Below the pieces are notes generated by a model. That model had not been told where the DNA came from and made no database searches. It was given only the letters and a program-made list of their open reading frames with translations. The position numbers and the translations under genes are program-made. Positions 41,595-51,500 of a stretch of 64,000 nt of DNA are shown in pieces. This stretch comes from Granulosicoccus sp045110515 (GTDB lineage Bacteria > Pseudomonadota > Gammaproteobacteria > Granulosicoccales > Granulosicoccaceae), in the NCBI GenBank assembly GCA_045110515.1, contig JBGCGD010000016.1, positions 113,213-177,212 on the forward strand, read 5' to 3'. Every line of letters starts with the position of its first letter. Positions within the stretch are counted from its first letter, which is position 1.

Positions 41595-43109
41595 TTGAAC
41601 GCCACGAAAGACATTGTCTTGTGCACAATCAATGCGCGCTATATTCATGCCTCTCTCGGACTTCGTTATCTATACGCCAACATGGGCGAGTTGCAACCGC
41701 AGACCGCTCTGGTGGAATTCACCTTAGAACAACGCCCCGAAGATATTGTAGAGCTGCTGCTAAAACCTGACATCAAGATCATTGGCTTCGGTGTGTACAT
41801 CTGGAATGTCACGCAGACAACCGATGTCATTCGGCTTATCAACGTTATACGTCCAGATATTACTATTGTCATCGGCGGCCCTGAAGTCAGTTACGAACTG
41901 GATGATCAGCCCATTGCCAAACTTGCCGATCACACCATAACGGGTGCTGCAGATATCCGCTTTGGTGAACTGTGTACGGATATATTAAAAGGTGAGAGGA
42001 ATGCCAAGCAGGTATCTTCACTGCCCGTTGACATAAACGAACTCAAGTCTCCTTACCCCTATTACAGCGATAACGATATTGCACATAGGGTGATCTATGT
42101 AGAGGCTTCCAGAGGCTGCCCTTTCAAATGTGAATTTTGTTTATCGTCATTGGACAAAACAGCCGTTGCATTCGACTTACCTGAATTCCTTTCTCATATG
42201 CAGAATTTGATAGACAGGGGGGCCAGACAATTTAAGTTTGTTGATAGAACATTTAACTTAAAGGCGGCAACGAGCAAAAGTATATTGGAGTTTTTCTTAG
42301 CTCAAATGGATAAAGAGCTTTTTTTACACTTTGAACTTATACCGGATAGGCTACCTGACGTATTGCTCGAACTCTTACCTCGTTTCCCTAAAAATTCCTT
42401 GCAATTTGAAATTGGCATTCAATCGTTCAACGCCGATGTTCAAAAAAGAATTAGTCGTAAACAACAACATGATAAGACTTGTGAAAACCTTCAATGGTTA
42501 AGACAACACACACAGGCACATATTCACGCCGACTTAATCTTCGGTCTACCGGGTGAAACGTTAGAAAGCTTTGGTAAGGGTTTCAATTTACTGTATTCGC
42601 TAGGACCGCAGGAAATTCAAGTTGGAGTTCTTAAACGGTTGCGAGGCACCCCCATCGCCAGACACACCCAAGAATACGATATGCGTTACCAAACCACTCC
42701 ACCCTATCGCATACTGGCGCATAAGGATGCTAACTTTGAAACGGTACAACGTATGGTCCGATTTGCACGCTACTGGGACTTAATCGGAAATTCCGGACGA
42801 TTTCCCAAAACCCTTCCGCTGTTGCTATCAGACAATGCGTTTGAACGTTTCATGGCACTAAGCGACTGGTTGTTCAAGACAACCGCGCAAACCCATAAGA
42901 TTGCACTCTCAAAATTGTTCACGCTTCTGCACGAGCATATGATTGATGTTCAAATGCAGGATGCCAATATGGTTGAAACAACCTTGCTGGAAGACTTTAA
43001 ACATAATCGTTTAAAAGGTGTGCCCAAATTTAAAGGCGCTAGTGCTCTAAGTATTGCCAATCAAAAACACACCGCTGCTCAGCGGCAACGCAGACACGTA
43101 TCGGGTTAG
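41595..43109 (+). CDS. B12-binding-domain radical SAM protein with DUF4080-like tail
   Basis: This is a 504-residue enzyme of unknown reaction. The N-terminal B12-binding-like Rossmann domain (1-140) contains IVIGGPEVSYEL; the usual DxHxxG lower-ligand motif is not visible. The radical SAM core has the cluster ligands CPFKCEFC near residue 177 and runs to about 370. The C-terminal part resembles the DUF4080 region found in this group. The start is a TTG three bases after the yejF stop, so it is likely co-translated with the yej operon. No substrate can be named. Confidence 0.85.
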   Translation: MNATKDIVLCTINARYIHASLGLRYLYANMGELQPQTALVEFTLEQRPEDIVELLLKPDIKIIGFGVYIWNVTQTTDVIRLINVIRPDITIVIGGPEVSYELDDQPIAKLADHTITGAADIRFGELCTDILKGERNAKQVSSLPVDINELKSPYPYYSDNDIAHRVIYVEASRGCPFKCEFCLSSLDKTAVAFDLPEFLSHMQNLIDRGARQFKFVDRTFNLKAATSKSILEFFLAQMDKELFLHFELIPDRLPDVLLELLPRFPKNSLQFEIGIQSFNADVQKRISRKQQHDKTCENLQWLRQHTQAHIHADLIFGLPGETLESFGKGFNLLYSLGPQEIQVGVLKRLRGTPIARHTQEYDMRYQTTPPYRILAHKDANFETVQRMVRFARYWDLIGNSGRFPKTLPLLLSDNAFERFMALSDWLFKTTAQTHKIALSKLFTLLHEHMIDVQMQDANMVETTLLEDFKHNRLKGVPKFKGASALSIANQKHTAAQRQRRHVSG

Positions 43110-43142
43110 GAGTTTCGTGAACATCTAGGTAGTCAGTATCAC

Positions 43143-44456
43143 TTAAAAGCGTCGGTCAAATACTGACTCAAAGCCTGAGGAAAACCCTCCACTGTAACTA
43201 TCGAATGCCCCTGATTGATTCATCAACAGCAATGCGCCGCCGGCGAAGATCAAACCGACTACAGTGGCCAGCGCAATCTTAATAACGCTATACGGGCGCT
43301 CGCCTTGCACTTTACCCGTTCTACCATTAACGACAAAACGGTAGGTCTTTCCGCGGAACTGAAACGCCGCTGTCCATAACGGTAGCAGCACATGCTTAAA
43401 CGTTGTGTCGCTATGACGTGTTCGCAAGGAGGTAATACGTTGCTGGTCACCACCGATCGCTCGCCGCACATCACCTCGTATCACATTGTCCATCGTTTCT
43501 TGAGCGATATTAAATCCTTCATCAAGATCGACCTGATAAACCTCACTGCTAAAACCTGCTAAATACTCCTCGGTATAGGGCACGAGGTTGACTAAATCCC
43601 AGGGGGCTAACCAGTCAGTTATTTTACGGGGTAGCGTTCGCGTAGCTCCCACTAGCACATCATCAAAATGACGTGACGTGCGACCACTAGCCGGGTACCA
43701 ACGGATCTTAGGTACTTGACGGGTTCTAGTAACTCGTTTTCCGTTAATCGTCGTTGTGTAGCGTTGCCTGATGTAATACACCTCACCTCTTTGCCCCTGA
43801 TACGAAGTCGCAGTATCACTATCGTAAGTCCAATAGGGAATGTAAACACCGTTCAACTTCGCATCGCTACGCGCATATTTTTTTAATGCGTTAGGCGCAA
43901 ACCAGCGTTTATTTAACCACTGCTTGTAAGCATCCCTCGCAGCATCTGACGTAATGGCAAAAGGCAGCAAGCCTTTTGGTTTGAGCAGTTTCGATTTACT
44001 GGTTTCGGTGACCACCGAAGTACCGCAAAACGGGCAATCACCAGAGTGTATATGCGCGTCCATGGCAAATTGAGCCGCACAATTAGGACAGGCAATCACA
44101 TTGCTTTCAGGTTCAATGTGTGCAGAGTCTTGAAGACGTCTTAGCGCTGTGTGGTAGTCCAGCTCACGTAAACGCTCCGCACCTTGTGCAATCGCATTCA
44201 GGTGTCCGCAATAGGGGCACTCTAAAGACTGCGTACCGATAGCGTAGTTAAGAGCAGCACCGCATTGCGCACACGGAAAACGCTTTTCGGTTAACGCCTT
44301 GGTGGTCGCCTCACCAATATCCTTGGCATCCGAGCGATCAGGGGCCCAATCGTATCGATTGACCGCATTGGTCGCTGCAGATGTATCGTGACCCGCAGCT
44401 GCCTGATTCGCCAAGCGTTCTTGCAACTGTGCTTGCAGCCGTTCTCGCAGACCCAT
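43143..44456 (-). CDS. Double zinc-ribbon membrane protein, YdjG-like
   Basis: This 437-residue protein has two zinc ribbons, CAQCGAALNYA with CPYCG near residue 74, and CPNCAAQFAMD with CPFCG near residue 120. A globular part with YIPYWTYDSDTATSYQGQRG follows, then one membrane helix near the end (IKIALATVVGLIFAGGALLLM) and a Ser/Gly/Phe-rich tail. Such proteins are often misnamed as primosomal N'-like helicases; no helicase motif exists. It is the last gene of the XpaC-TelA-SPFH operon, 77 bases after the SPFH gene, with a stem-loop in the gap. The function is unknown. Confidence 0.85.
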   Translation of the reverse strand: MGLRERLQAQLQERLANQAAAGHDTSAATNAVNRYDWAPDRSDAKDIGEATTKALTEKRFPCAQCGAALNYAIGTQSLECPYCGHLNAIAQGAERLRELDYHTALRRLQDSAHIEPESNVIACPNCAAQFAMDAHIHSGDCPFCGTSVVTETSKSKLLKPKGLLPFAITSDAARDAYKQWLNKRWFAPNALKKYARSDAKLNGVYIPYWTYDSDTATSYQGQRGEVYYIRQRYTTTINGKRVTRTRQVPKIRWYPASGRTSRHFDDVLVGATRTLPRKITDWLAPWDLVNLVPYTEEYLAGFSSEVYQVDLDEGFNIAQETMDNVIRGDVRRAIGGDQQRITSLRTRHSDTTFKHVLLPLWTAAFQFRGKTYRFVVNGRTGKVQGERPYSVIKIALATVVGLIFAGGALLLMNQSGAFDSYSGGFSSGFESVFDRRF

Positions 44457-44481
44457 TGTCAGTCTATATACCGATTATGTT

Positions 44482-44527
44482 TAGAGCGTGTAGTCGCAGC
44501 ATAAACGTTGCGATGCTAAACGCTCTA
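44482..44527 (-). promoter_or_regulatory. Intercistronic stem-loop between SPFH and zinc-ribbon genes
   Basis: TAGAGCGT (44482-44489) pairs with ACGCTCTA (44520-44527); inside it AGCAT pairs with ATGCT. The element fills most of the 77-base gap and could set the ratio of the two proteins by partial termination or RNA processing. Confidence 0.45.
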
Positions 44528-44533
44528 GAAGGT

Positions 44534-45640
44534 TCAGGACGGAATAGGTGGTGGCGTAGGGTTTGAATCTCCCCACACAGAGCTCAAAGCATCGACAGTG
44601 CCGGCAGCTTGCCATTGAACGAGCTCCGGTGCCCAAACGAGCGTATCGGCGCTCAATGCACCCGATGCCACTTGCTGTTTGAGTAGATCAACTGAATACG
44701 GGCCCCGTGCTTCACCATCCACAACAACGTGATAAACGCTCTGACTAGCGCCAGGTACCGGGGGCGGAGACACAAGCTGCCCTGACCCATGCATCTGATC
44801 GCTCATTTGATTGGCCATAGCGAACCCAATTCCCATGCCTACACCATCAGAGGCACCACCACCGGGGTTGGCAGCTGCAGCCTCCATTGACGCACCCGTC
44901 TGGTATTGTAAATACCGGTCTAAGTTACCGGTCATACCCATGCTAGTGCGCTTATCCAATGCTTCAGACACTTTAGGGGGTAGAGAGATATTCTCGACAA
45001 GAATTCGTGTGAGTTCTAATCCGTACTCTCCAAACTCCGGGGCAATCCGCGTTGTCAGGAATTCACCTAACTGATCGTAGTTTGCCGCCATATCCAGGAC
45101 AGGTATGTTTGAGCCGCCAATGATGGTGGCAAATCGCGAGGTAATTAGATTACGCAATTGCGAGCTGATTTCGTCGGTTGTAAAGACGCCTTCCGTGCCA
45201 ACAATTTCCCGAATAAACGTAAGAGCATCGGTAATACGGACACCATAGGTACCAAAAGCACGAATACGCAAACCACCAAACTCACTGTCTCGCAACATCA
45301 GGGGTTGTTTGGTACCCCATTTAAGATCCGTGAAACGGCGAGCGTTACAAAAATAAACCTCGGCCTTAAACGGACTTTCAAAACCATGATGCCAATTTTG
45401 CAAGGTGGTGAGCACTGGAAGATTTTTGGTTTCCAGCTCGTATGTGCCGGGCCCTAGTACGTCAGCTACCTCGCCTTCGTTAACGAAAACCGCAAACTGC
45501 GCCTCGCGAACGATAAGCTTTGCCCCGTACTTAATCTCATTGCCGTAGCGTTCGAACCGCGACACCATGGTATTGCTGGTGTCGTCAGTCCATTCGATGA
45601 CATCGACAAACTCACTAAAGAATCTGCTGAACAGACCCAT
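44534..45640 (-). CDS. SPFH domain protein with C-terminal GYF2 domain
   Basis: This 368-residue protein of the YdjI/'virion core protein-like' group begins MGLFSRFFSEFVDVIEW. The SPFH region covers about 25-250 (VFVNEGEVADVLGPGTYELET, IPVLDMAANYDQLGEFLTTR). A Gly/Met-rich linker follows, and the last 70 residues form a GYF2-type domain (GPYSVDLLKQQVASGALSAD, then VQWQAAG), known in other proteins to bind peptides or membrane partners. SPFH proteins organise membranes into oligomeric rings. It starts two bases after the telA-like stop, so the two are co-translated. Confidence 0.9.
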   Translation of the reverse strand: MGLFSRFFSEFVDVIEWTDDTSNTMVSRFERYGNEIKYGAKLIVREAQFAVFVNEGEVADVLGPGTYELETKNLPVLTTLQNWHHGFESPFKAEVYFCNARRFTDLKWGTKQPLMLRDSEFGGLRIRAFGTYGVRITDALTFIREIVGTEGVFTTDEISSQLRNLITSRFATIIGGSNIPVLDMAANYDQLGEFLTTRIAPEFGEYGLELTRILVENISLPPKVSEALDKRTSMGMTGNLDRYLQYQTGASMEAAAANPGGGASDGVGMGIGFAMANQMSDQMHGSGQLVSPPPVPGASQSVYHVVVDGEARGPYSVDLLKQQVASGALSADTLVWAPELVQWQAAGTVDALSSVWGDSNPTPPPIPS

Positions 45641-45642
45641 CG

Positions 45643-46812
45643 TTACACTCCCGCTACAGGTGCAGATTGAGTCCGTGCAGAGGCAGCTTTCAGCGTTTCT
45701 TTCAGCTCAGCTTCCATAGACTCGAGTTGACGCTCAGCGTCTGCACGTCGACGCTTACCTTCATCTGCAATCTGCAAGCTTTCTTCCACCGTGGCAATGA
45801 GATTCTCGTTTGCGCGCTTGACGGCATTGACGTCGAATACACCACGCTCGAGCTCTTCTCTAACAGTTTTGTTAGCAGTGCGCAGATTCTCTGCATTTTT
45901 TTCTAAGAGCTCATTGGTCAGGTCACTAGCGGCCTTGACACTTTTCGCAGCTTCCGCTGATCGAAAAATCGTTACAGCTTGTGCCAGTTGCTGCCTCCAA
46001 AGCGGCACCGTATTAACAAGCGTTGAATTAATCTTGTTAACCAGTCCTTTATCGTTTTCTTGAATAAGACGAATACTTGGCAAGCCTTGCATCGCGACCT
46101 GCCGGGTAAGGCGAAGATCGTGAATACGGCGTTCTAGATCATCACGCCCGCTACGCAGATCACGCAATTCTTGAGCGAGCAGTACATCGTCTTGCTCGGC
46201 AGCCTTTGCCTCAGCGGCAGGAATCATCGTGTCATCAATGGCTTTGAGCTTCTGCTCTCCGGCAACGATGTAGGCTTCCAGGTTATGAAAGTAATCCAGA
46301 TTAGCGCTGTAGAGCTTATCCAAGGATTTAATATCACGCAGCAAAAGCGTTTTGTGCTTTTCAAGATCATCAGTGACCGTATCCACCTGACGACGAACAC
46401 CCTCATACTGTTGAATAAACTTGGCAACCGGTGTAAGGCCTCCAAACAATCGACGGAACAAACGCGTGAAAAAACCCGGACGTTCATTAGGGTCGAAGTT
46501 CTCAACCTCGAATCCACGCAAAACACTCACCATATCGTTTAGAGAACGCCCGGCGGAGCCTAAATCCTTATTACGAACACCTTCAAGCATGTTGTCGGAG
46601 ATGGCTGTCAATTCTTGCTGTGCCTTGCTACCGAAGAAAATAACCGAGTTGCTATCGCTTAAATTGATTTCATTCATCAGGCGATCGATCAGCTGACGTT
46701 CTGAAGCATCGACCTGTTCGTAAGGTACGATATCGTGTTTCAAATCCGGTAGCAGCTCTGTGCCGGGCAAGACGTCTACCTTGTCGGCAATGTCAGTTGT
46801 CGTTTCACTCAT
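45643..46812 (-). CDS. TelA/KlaA family protein
   Basis: This cytoplasmic, largely helical protein of 389 residues belongs to the toxic-anion (tellurite) resistance family TelA. Marks are SNSVIFFGSKAQQELTAISD near residue 55, PNERPGFFTRLFRRLFGG near residue 108, and a long coiled-coil body. TelA proteins are linked to tellurite and antibiotic tolerance, with no known enzymatic activity. It lies between the XpaC-like and SPFH genes in one operon, and next to tpm, another gene linked to tellurium and selenium. Confidence 0.9.
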   Translation of the reverse strand: MSETTTDIADKVDVLPGTELLPDLKHDIVPYEQVDASERQLIDRLMNEINLSDSNSVIFFGSKAQQELTAISDNMLEGVRNKDLGSAGRSLNDMVSVLRGFEVENFDPNERPGFFTRLFRRLFGGLTPVAKFIQQYEGVRRQVDTVTDDLEKHKTLLLRDIKSLDKLYSANLDYFHNLEAYIVAGEQKLKAIDDTMIPAAEAKAAEQDDVLLAQELRDLRSGRDDLERRIHDLRLTRQVAMQGLPSIRLIQENDKGLVNKINSTLVNTVPLWRQQLAQAVTIFRSAEAAKSVKAASDLTNELLEKNAENLRTANKTVREELERGVFDVNAVKRANENLIATVEESLQIADEGKRRRADAERQLESMEAELKETLKAASARTQSAPVAGV

Positions 46813-46875
46813 GGATGCTCTCCTTCGTGTTAGTGAGAAGTTAACGCTACGCTTACTGCCAAGTACTAACTCAAC

Positions 46876-47724
46876 TTACGTAACGCCTTCTTTTTCAAGT
46901 TGCATCTGCAGGACTTCAATATTCACATCCAGATCAGACAGGTTGTTTTCTTTGAGTTTGGTTTGTTGCTCAGCAATAACCGTTTCTATCGTGGTTAGCA
47001 CCCGCCTAAAATTATCTTCCAATGCGTGTGTCTCACCAGTGGTATGTGTACGGGCATAGCCTTCTGTAACTTGTTGGGCTCCATCCAGGTACACTTTTAA
47101 AAACTTACGAGCTCGCCGGGCGTCGACAGGATCATTCTCAATGGTGTCTAGTATGCCGCGAGCATCTTTCACAATCCGGCGTAGGCGATCACGAAACTCA
47201 ACATTTTTAATTGCTCGGCTGGACTCTTCAATTTTCTCAAGACGCCCTTCAGCCTCATCGAGTAGATCGATTATTTCTTCAGTGGTTATCCCAACCGCAG
47301 CAATCTCGGGATCTTTACGAGCAGGATCAAAGTCGTAGTATAGGTAGCACCCTAACAAGGTTGCACCGGCATACAAAATACTTTCTATGAGGGAATACCG
47401 ACCACCGAGGCCCAGCCACGCCACAACAAACACACCCGCCGTGACCAACCCTGCGCCTATCATTCGATATTGAATAGTGCTGGCACGACGACGAAGCCGA
47501 CGTTTCCTCGCTTCGTTATCTAAACGAATGCCTTTACGAATAAGAGTCGCCGCTGTGACTATGAGTAAAAACCCTGCTGCTCTAGCAACCGCCTCAAAGG
47601 GCTCTCTACTCAACAGTGAGGCAAAAACAGCCGGGAGCAACGGTAACGCTAAAAAATACAGCAGCAGCCCACGAAACAGCACCTTCGGTTTAGTGTCAGA
47701 CTTAATACGAGTAGCGGCTGACAT
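46876..47724 (-). CDS. XpaC-like membrane protein
   Basis: This 282-residue protein has four membrane helices in its first half (GLLLYFLALPLLPAVFASLL and others) and a cytoplasmic helical domain with EFRDRLRRIVKDARGILDTI, the XpaC signature region. XpaC was named for a phosphate-ester phenotype and is regularly next to TelA. It is the first gene of the four-gene set. The gap to telA is 63 bases. Confidence 0.88.
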   Translation of the reverse strand: MSAATRIKSDTKPKVLFRGLLLYFLALPLLPAVFASLLSREPFEAVARAAGFLLIVTAATLIRKGIRLDNEARKRRLRRRASTIQYRMIGAGLVTAGVFVVAWLGLGGRYSLIESILYAGATLLGCYLYYDFDPARKDPEIAAVGITTEEIIDLLDEAEGRLEKIEESSRAIKNVEFRDRLRRIVKDARGILDTIENDPVDARRARKFLKVYLDGAQQVTEGYARTHTTGETHALEDNFRRVLTTIETVIAEQQTKLKENNLSDLDVNIEVLQMQLEKEGVT

Positions 47725-47726
47725 GA

Positions 47727-47813
47727 CTAGGTAATCAGCGCCTGACAGGAAACCATACCGACAGTGGCAATGAGAATAATAAAGCCGATTACGCGTTGAA
47801 TAGGTTTTGGCAT
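47727..47813 (-). CDS. Possible 28-residue hydrophobic or lipoprotein-like peptide
   Basis: A short ORF just upstream of the XpaC-like gene reads MPKPIQRVIGFIILIATV and continues with a lipobox-like MVSC followed by five residues. The basic start, hydrophobic core and Cys resemble a tiny lipoprotein or membrane peptide. No ribosome site is visible, so it may be chance. Its stop is two bases before the XpaC-like start. Confidence 0.2.
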   Translation of the reverse strand: MPKPIQRVIGFIILIATVGMVSCQALIT

Positions 47814-47827
47814 TTGAGAATAATCAA

Positions 47828-48496
47828 TTAGTTACGTTTCAAGAGATAGACCCGTTCGTCCAGGGTTTCAAGACCGCGCTGGGCGAGATTTCCAAGCCGC
47901 TGGGCACCACTGTAGTGCTCTAGCTCGCAGATATCAAAGGCTTCACCCAGTAGTTTGCGAACGTTTTCATCTGAAACTGAGTGAGGAGGTCCCTTCATCT
48001 TGCTCTGATCGTACGAAATAGCCAACAAAAGCCCCGAGGTTCCGGATTTCATGATGTGCCCCATATGAGCGCTGTAGCCGGCCCTAAGATCATCAGGAAG
48101 CGCAATCATAGCCGCCCTATCGTAGTAGGCGGTGCAATCAGCAGTATGCGCTGGCGTTAAGTTGAAGAAATCTCCGGCCCAAATATCAAGCCCCTTAGCT
48201 TCATTCAATCCAGTGAAAATTGTGAACTCGGTCGTCTCTGTAACGTTGTATTGCAGATTGTTATCGACATAAAAAGCCGTTGCAGCCTTGGCGCTGAGCT
48301 CAACACCCAGCACTGAGTGTCCCTGCTCGTGCAGCCACAGTAGATCTGTAGACTTTCCGCACAATGGTACAAACACCTGAGAAGGCGTTTTCAATTCCAG
48401 GCGCGGCCAGTATTTAATCAGGCGTTTATTGACGTTTTTCTGATGAAAACCAATTCGGTTTTCAGACCAGGCTTTCTGCCAGTATGCAGCTTCCAT
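47828..48496 (-). CDS. tpm: Thiopurine S-methyltransferase
   Basis: This SAM-dependent methyltransferase of 222 residues begins MEAAYWQKAWSENRIGFHQ, the family hallmark. The SAM-binding motif is VFVPLCGKSTDLLWL; YDRAAMIALP follows. Bacterial Tpm methylates thiopurines and also selenite and tellurite, giving volatile products. Its position directly upstream of the XpaC-TelA set fits a role in metalloid handling. Length is standard. Confidence 0.95.
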   Translation of the reverse strand: MEAAYWQKAWSENRIGFHQKNVNKRLIKYWPRLELKTPSQVFVPLCGKSTDLLWLHEQGHSVLGVELSAKAATAFYVDNNLQYNVTETTEFTIFTGLNEAKGLDIWAGDFFNLTPAHTADCTAYYDRAAMIALPDDLRAGYSAHMGHIMKSGTSGLLLAISYDQSKMKGPPHSVSDENVRKLLGEAFDICELEHYSGAQRLGNLAQRGLETLDERVYLLKRN

Positions 48497-48532
48497 AGTC
48501 GTACCTATATTATTTAAAATACGAGGCCCAAA

Positions 48533-51500
48533 TCAGCTCATGCCTGTCTCAGGCTCCCATTCTCTCCAGCCTCTGAGCATTGGAAAATACAGGCCAACCC
48601 TTATGGGGCGGTTCTCAATTCTGCTCATAATATCAGCATAGCGATTTAACTGATCAGAATATCGAAGCTGTTCCGCATCGAGAAACTGCTCTACTTGCCC
48701 ACCACTATGATCACCCGTTTTAAAATCGACAATCCAGCGCGTTCCGTGTTCATCGATAAAGGTTCTATCAATAATGACTTTTTGAACACTTTGGCTTTTT
48801 TCAGCATCCAGGTTCGGCACGCTCAAAGCCCATTCTGACCGTGCATCAGTATGAGCTGCCAGAATCCACGCGCCACGCTCATCCTGCATGGCATTGTTGA
48901 TTCCTTTCATAACCCTATCCAAAGCAGCGTCTAGCTTGTGTGCTTGCACGCCCAGATTTTTCAACTGGCGCCTTGCGATACTACTAACGTCATTGAGATC
49001 AACGTCAACAACTTCGACGCCACCGGTTGAGGCAATGCGTTGGAGTTGCAAATGCACGACGGTTCCAATATCACGTGCATCACGACCGGCCCAAGAAAAT
49101 TCTATTGCTGCCTCATCGTCGCCTGCGGCTGCATTGGCCCCCTCCCATTCGAAGGGATTAAGGTTAGGAAACGCGCTATCGGCGGGTAGACGCTCAAACT
49201 GTGCGACGGGCTGATCATCAACATCATCAAGTAGCGTCAGTTGCTGGTCCTGACTACTTTGGCCATTCTGCTCGTCATCTGTTGCTGAATAAGTAGACGC
49301 TGCCTGTTGAAACTCTGACTCCAGCAAAGGCCAAAGCGGCTTTAACAATGACGAATTTATCGGTGCTCTAAGCTCACCGCTGGCAGCAAAAGCGCTGCGT
49401 GCAACCAAATGTAAATGGTGCTTGGCACGCGTGCAGGCTACGTACAATAAGCGCAGTTTCTCCTGCTCATCGCAACGTTCTCTGGCTTTTCTAACCAGAC
49501 GATTAATTTTGTCTTTATCACCGTATTGCAATCCGGATTGTTCGAACGGTGCAAGTAAGAGTTGAGGCTTACCATCAAGCGTGCTCTCAAACCAGTTTAA
49601 TAACTGTGTGCTGTCTGCTCTGGTTTGCCTGTCCAATGCTGGCAATATAACCGTGTCGAACTCCAACCCTTTTGACTTGTGCAAGGTCATTATCTGTATT
49701 TGACAATGTGTATTGTCAAGACTCTCGGCATACAGCGATTTCATGGCATCGGTCAGTACGCTCTTTTGCCACAGCCGCCCTTCCGCCTCTAAGCTAAATA
49801 ACTTGACGATAGCGCGCTCAGCCGCATCTGCATCTATGTCATCACGACAAACGGATGGGCCTCCTAGCTGCAACCAGATTGCTTCTACCCATGGCATCAA
49901 GCTACTGCGTGAGACTCGCTTTAATGCAGGTTCAACAATACTCAGGAAACGCTGCACCCGACTCTGACCATCAGCAGATAACGTTTGTACTCTTGCAGGG
50001 TCTCTTAGCAGCTCAATGACTGAGCTGGATTTTGCTTCAACCATCAGTGCATGCAAATCGTGTAGCACCAACCCGACAAACGGAGCTCTCAGTAACGACA
50101 ACCAATGAAGACGATCATGCGGATATCGTAGCGCTAAACACAAAGACAGTAAGTCTCTAACAACCGGCCGCTCGCCGACTAAATCCATATCGATAGATTG
50201 ATACGCCAGACCTTTTTGCCTTAAGGCCTCAAAAATATCACTCGCTTGTCCTCGCGCACGAACCAATATAGCCACGCGGTGTTCTGGATCATCACTAATG
50301 GCATTCTGAGCTATGGCGGCCACTTTCTCAGCTTCCACCAACTTGTCAGCACCGATCAAGGGGTGAACATTAACGGAGCCTGTGGTCTGCAAATGTGCAG
50401 CAGAAGTAGAATACGGCACTGCACCACAATCAGGATCAGCACGCTCAGGAAAGATTGACGTAAAACTTTCATTCACCCAATCAATAACAGCAGGCGCAGC
50501 GCGAAAGTTAACACTCAATATCAGCGACTCGAGTTTTACCGGCCCTATTCCCTCGTCGCGGGCTTGCGAGAACAATGCAACATCCCCTTCCCGAAATCGA
50601 TAGATGGATTGCATAGGGTCGCCCACAACAAAGAACGTACGACCATCGCCTGGGTCCCAACCTCTGACCAACTGACTGAAGAGACGAAATTGTGTTTGCG
50701 ACGTATCCTGAAACTCATCCACCAACACATGCTTAAGCGATAAGTCCATAGACAGGGCAAGATCGGTAGGTGCATCCTCAGGACCCAGTGCCCATTGCGC
50801 GCGCTCCGCTAGCTCCGGAAAATCGACAACACCACGCTCACTGAACAGTAGTTGCAGTTCAATCAATAAGTCAGGCAAAGCACTTAGCAATTCTGACAAG
50901 AGCTCCCACTGCGCATCCTGATAGCGCGGATAAGGCAAACTGGAGACTTCTATAAGAGCATCAACAAATTCGGGGGCTTCACGCACACTGTCTAGTATGT
51001 CCACCATGCCTTGTTTGTGAAGCTCTAGTTGAGAAGGCTCAACTCCCCGCTTCTTGGCATCTGACTTAGCGGGAAAGCCTTCTTTTTTAGTCAGCCTGTT
51101 ACGAACTTCCGGCTTTTTAGTGAGCAACGCATGCCCAATGCTATCCCACAGATTTAAATCATTGATGGTCGCACCCGGCAACGACTCGATATCGAGCCAG
51201 GCTTGCTTTTCAAATTCAATTTCATCCAGGTCGCCTTCGTTATCTTCCAACAAATATCCGCATGCAGCTCTTAAGCGAGCCGGTAATGAGTCATTCAAAC
51301 CCACAGGGATGTTTACGCACAGGTTTTGCAATCGCGACTCAACCAACTCAGCCAACATTCCTTCTAATGCAACCCTGAGTTCATCATGCAGATCAGCCGC
51401 ATAGAGATGCCGCTTCCATTGATCTCTATTAGCCAGTAGAGCAGCGAGAAGTTGCTGTGCTAAGTCCAGCTTATTGCCCAACTGCAACAAAATTCGTTCA

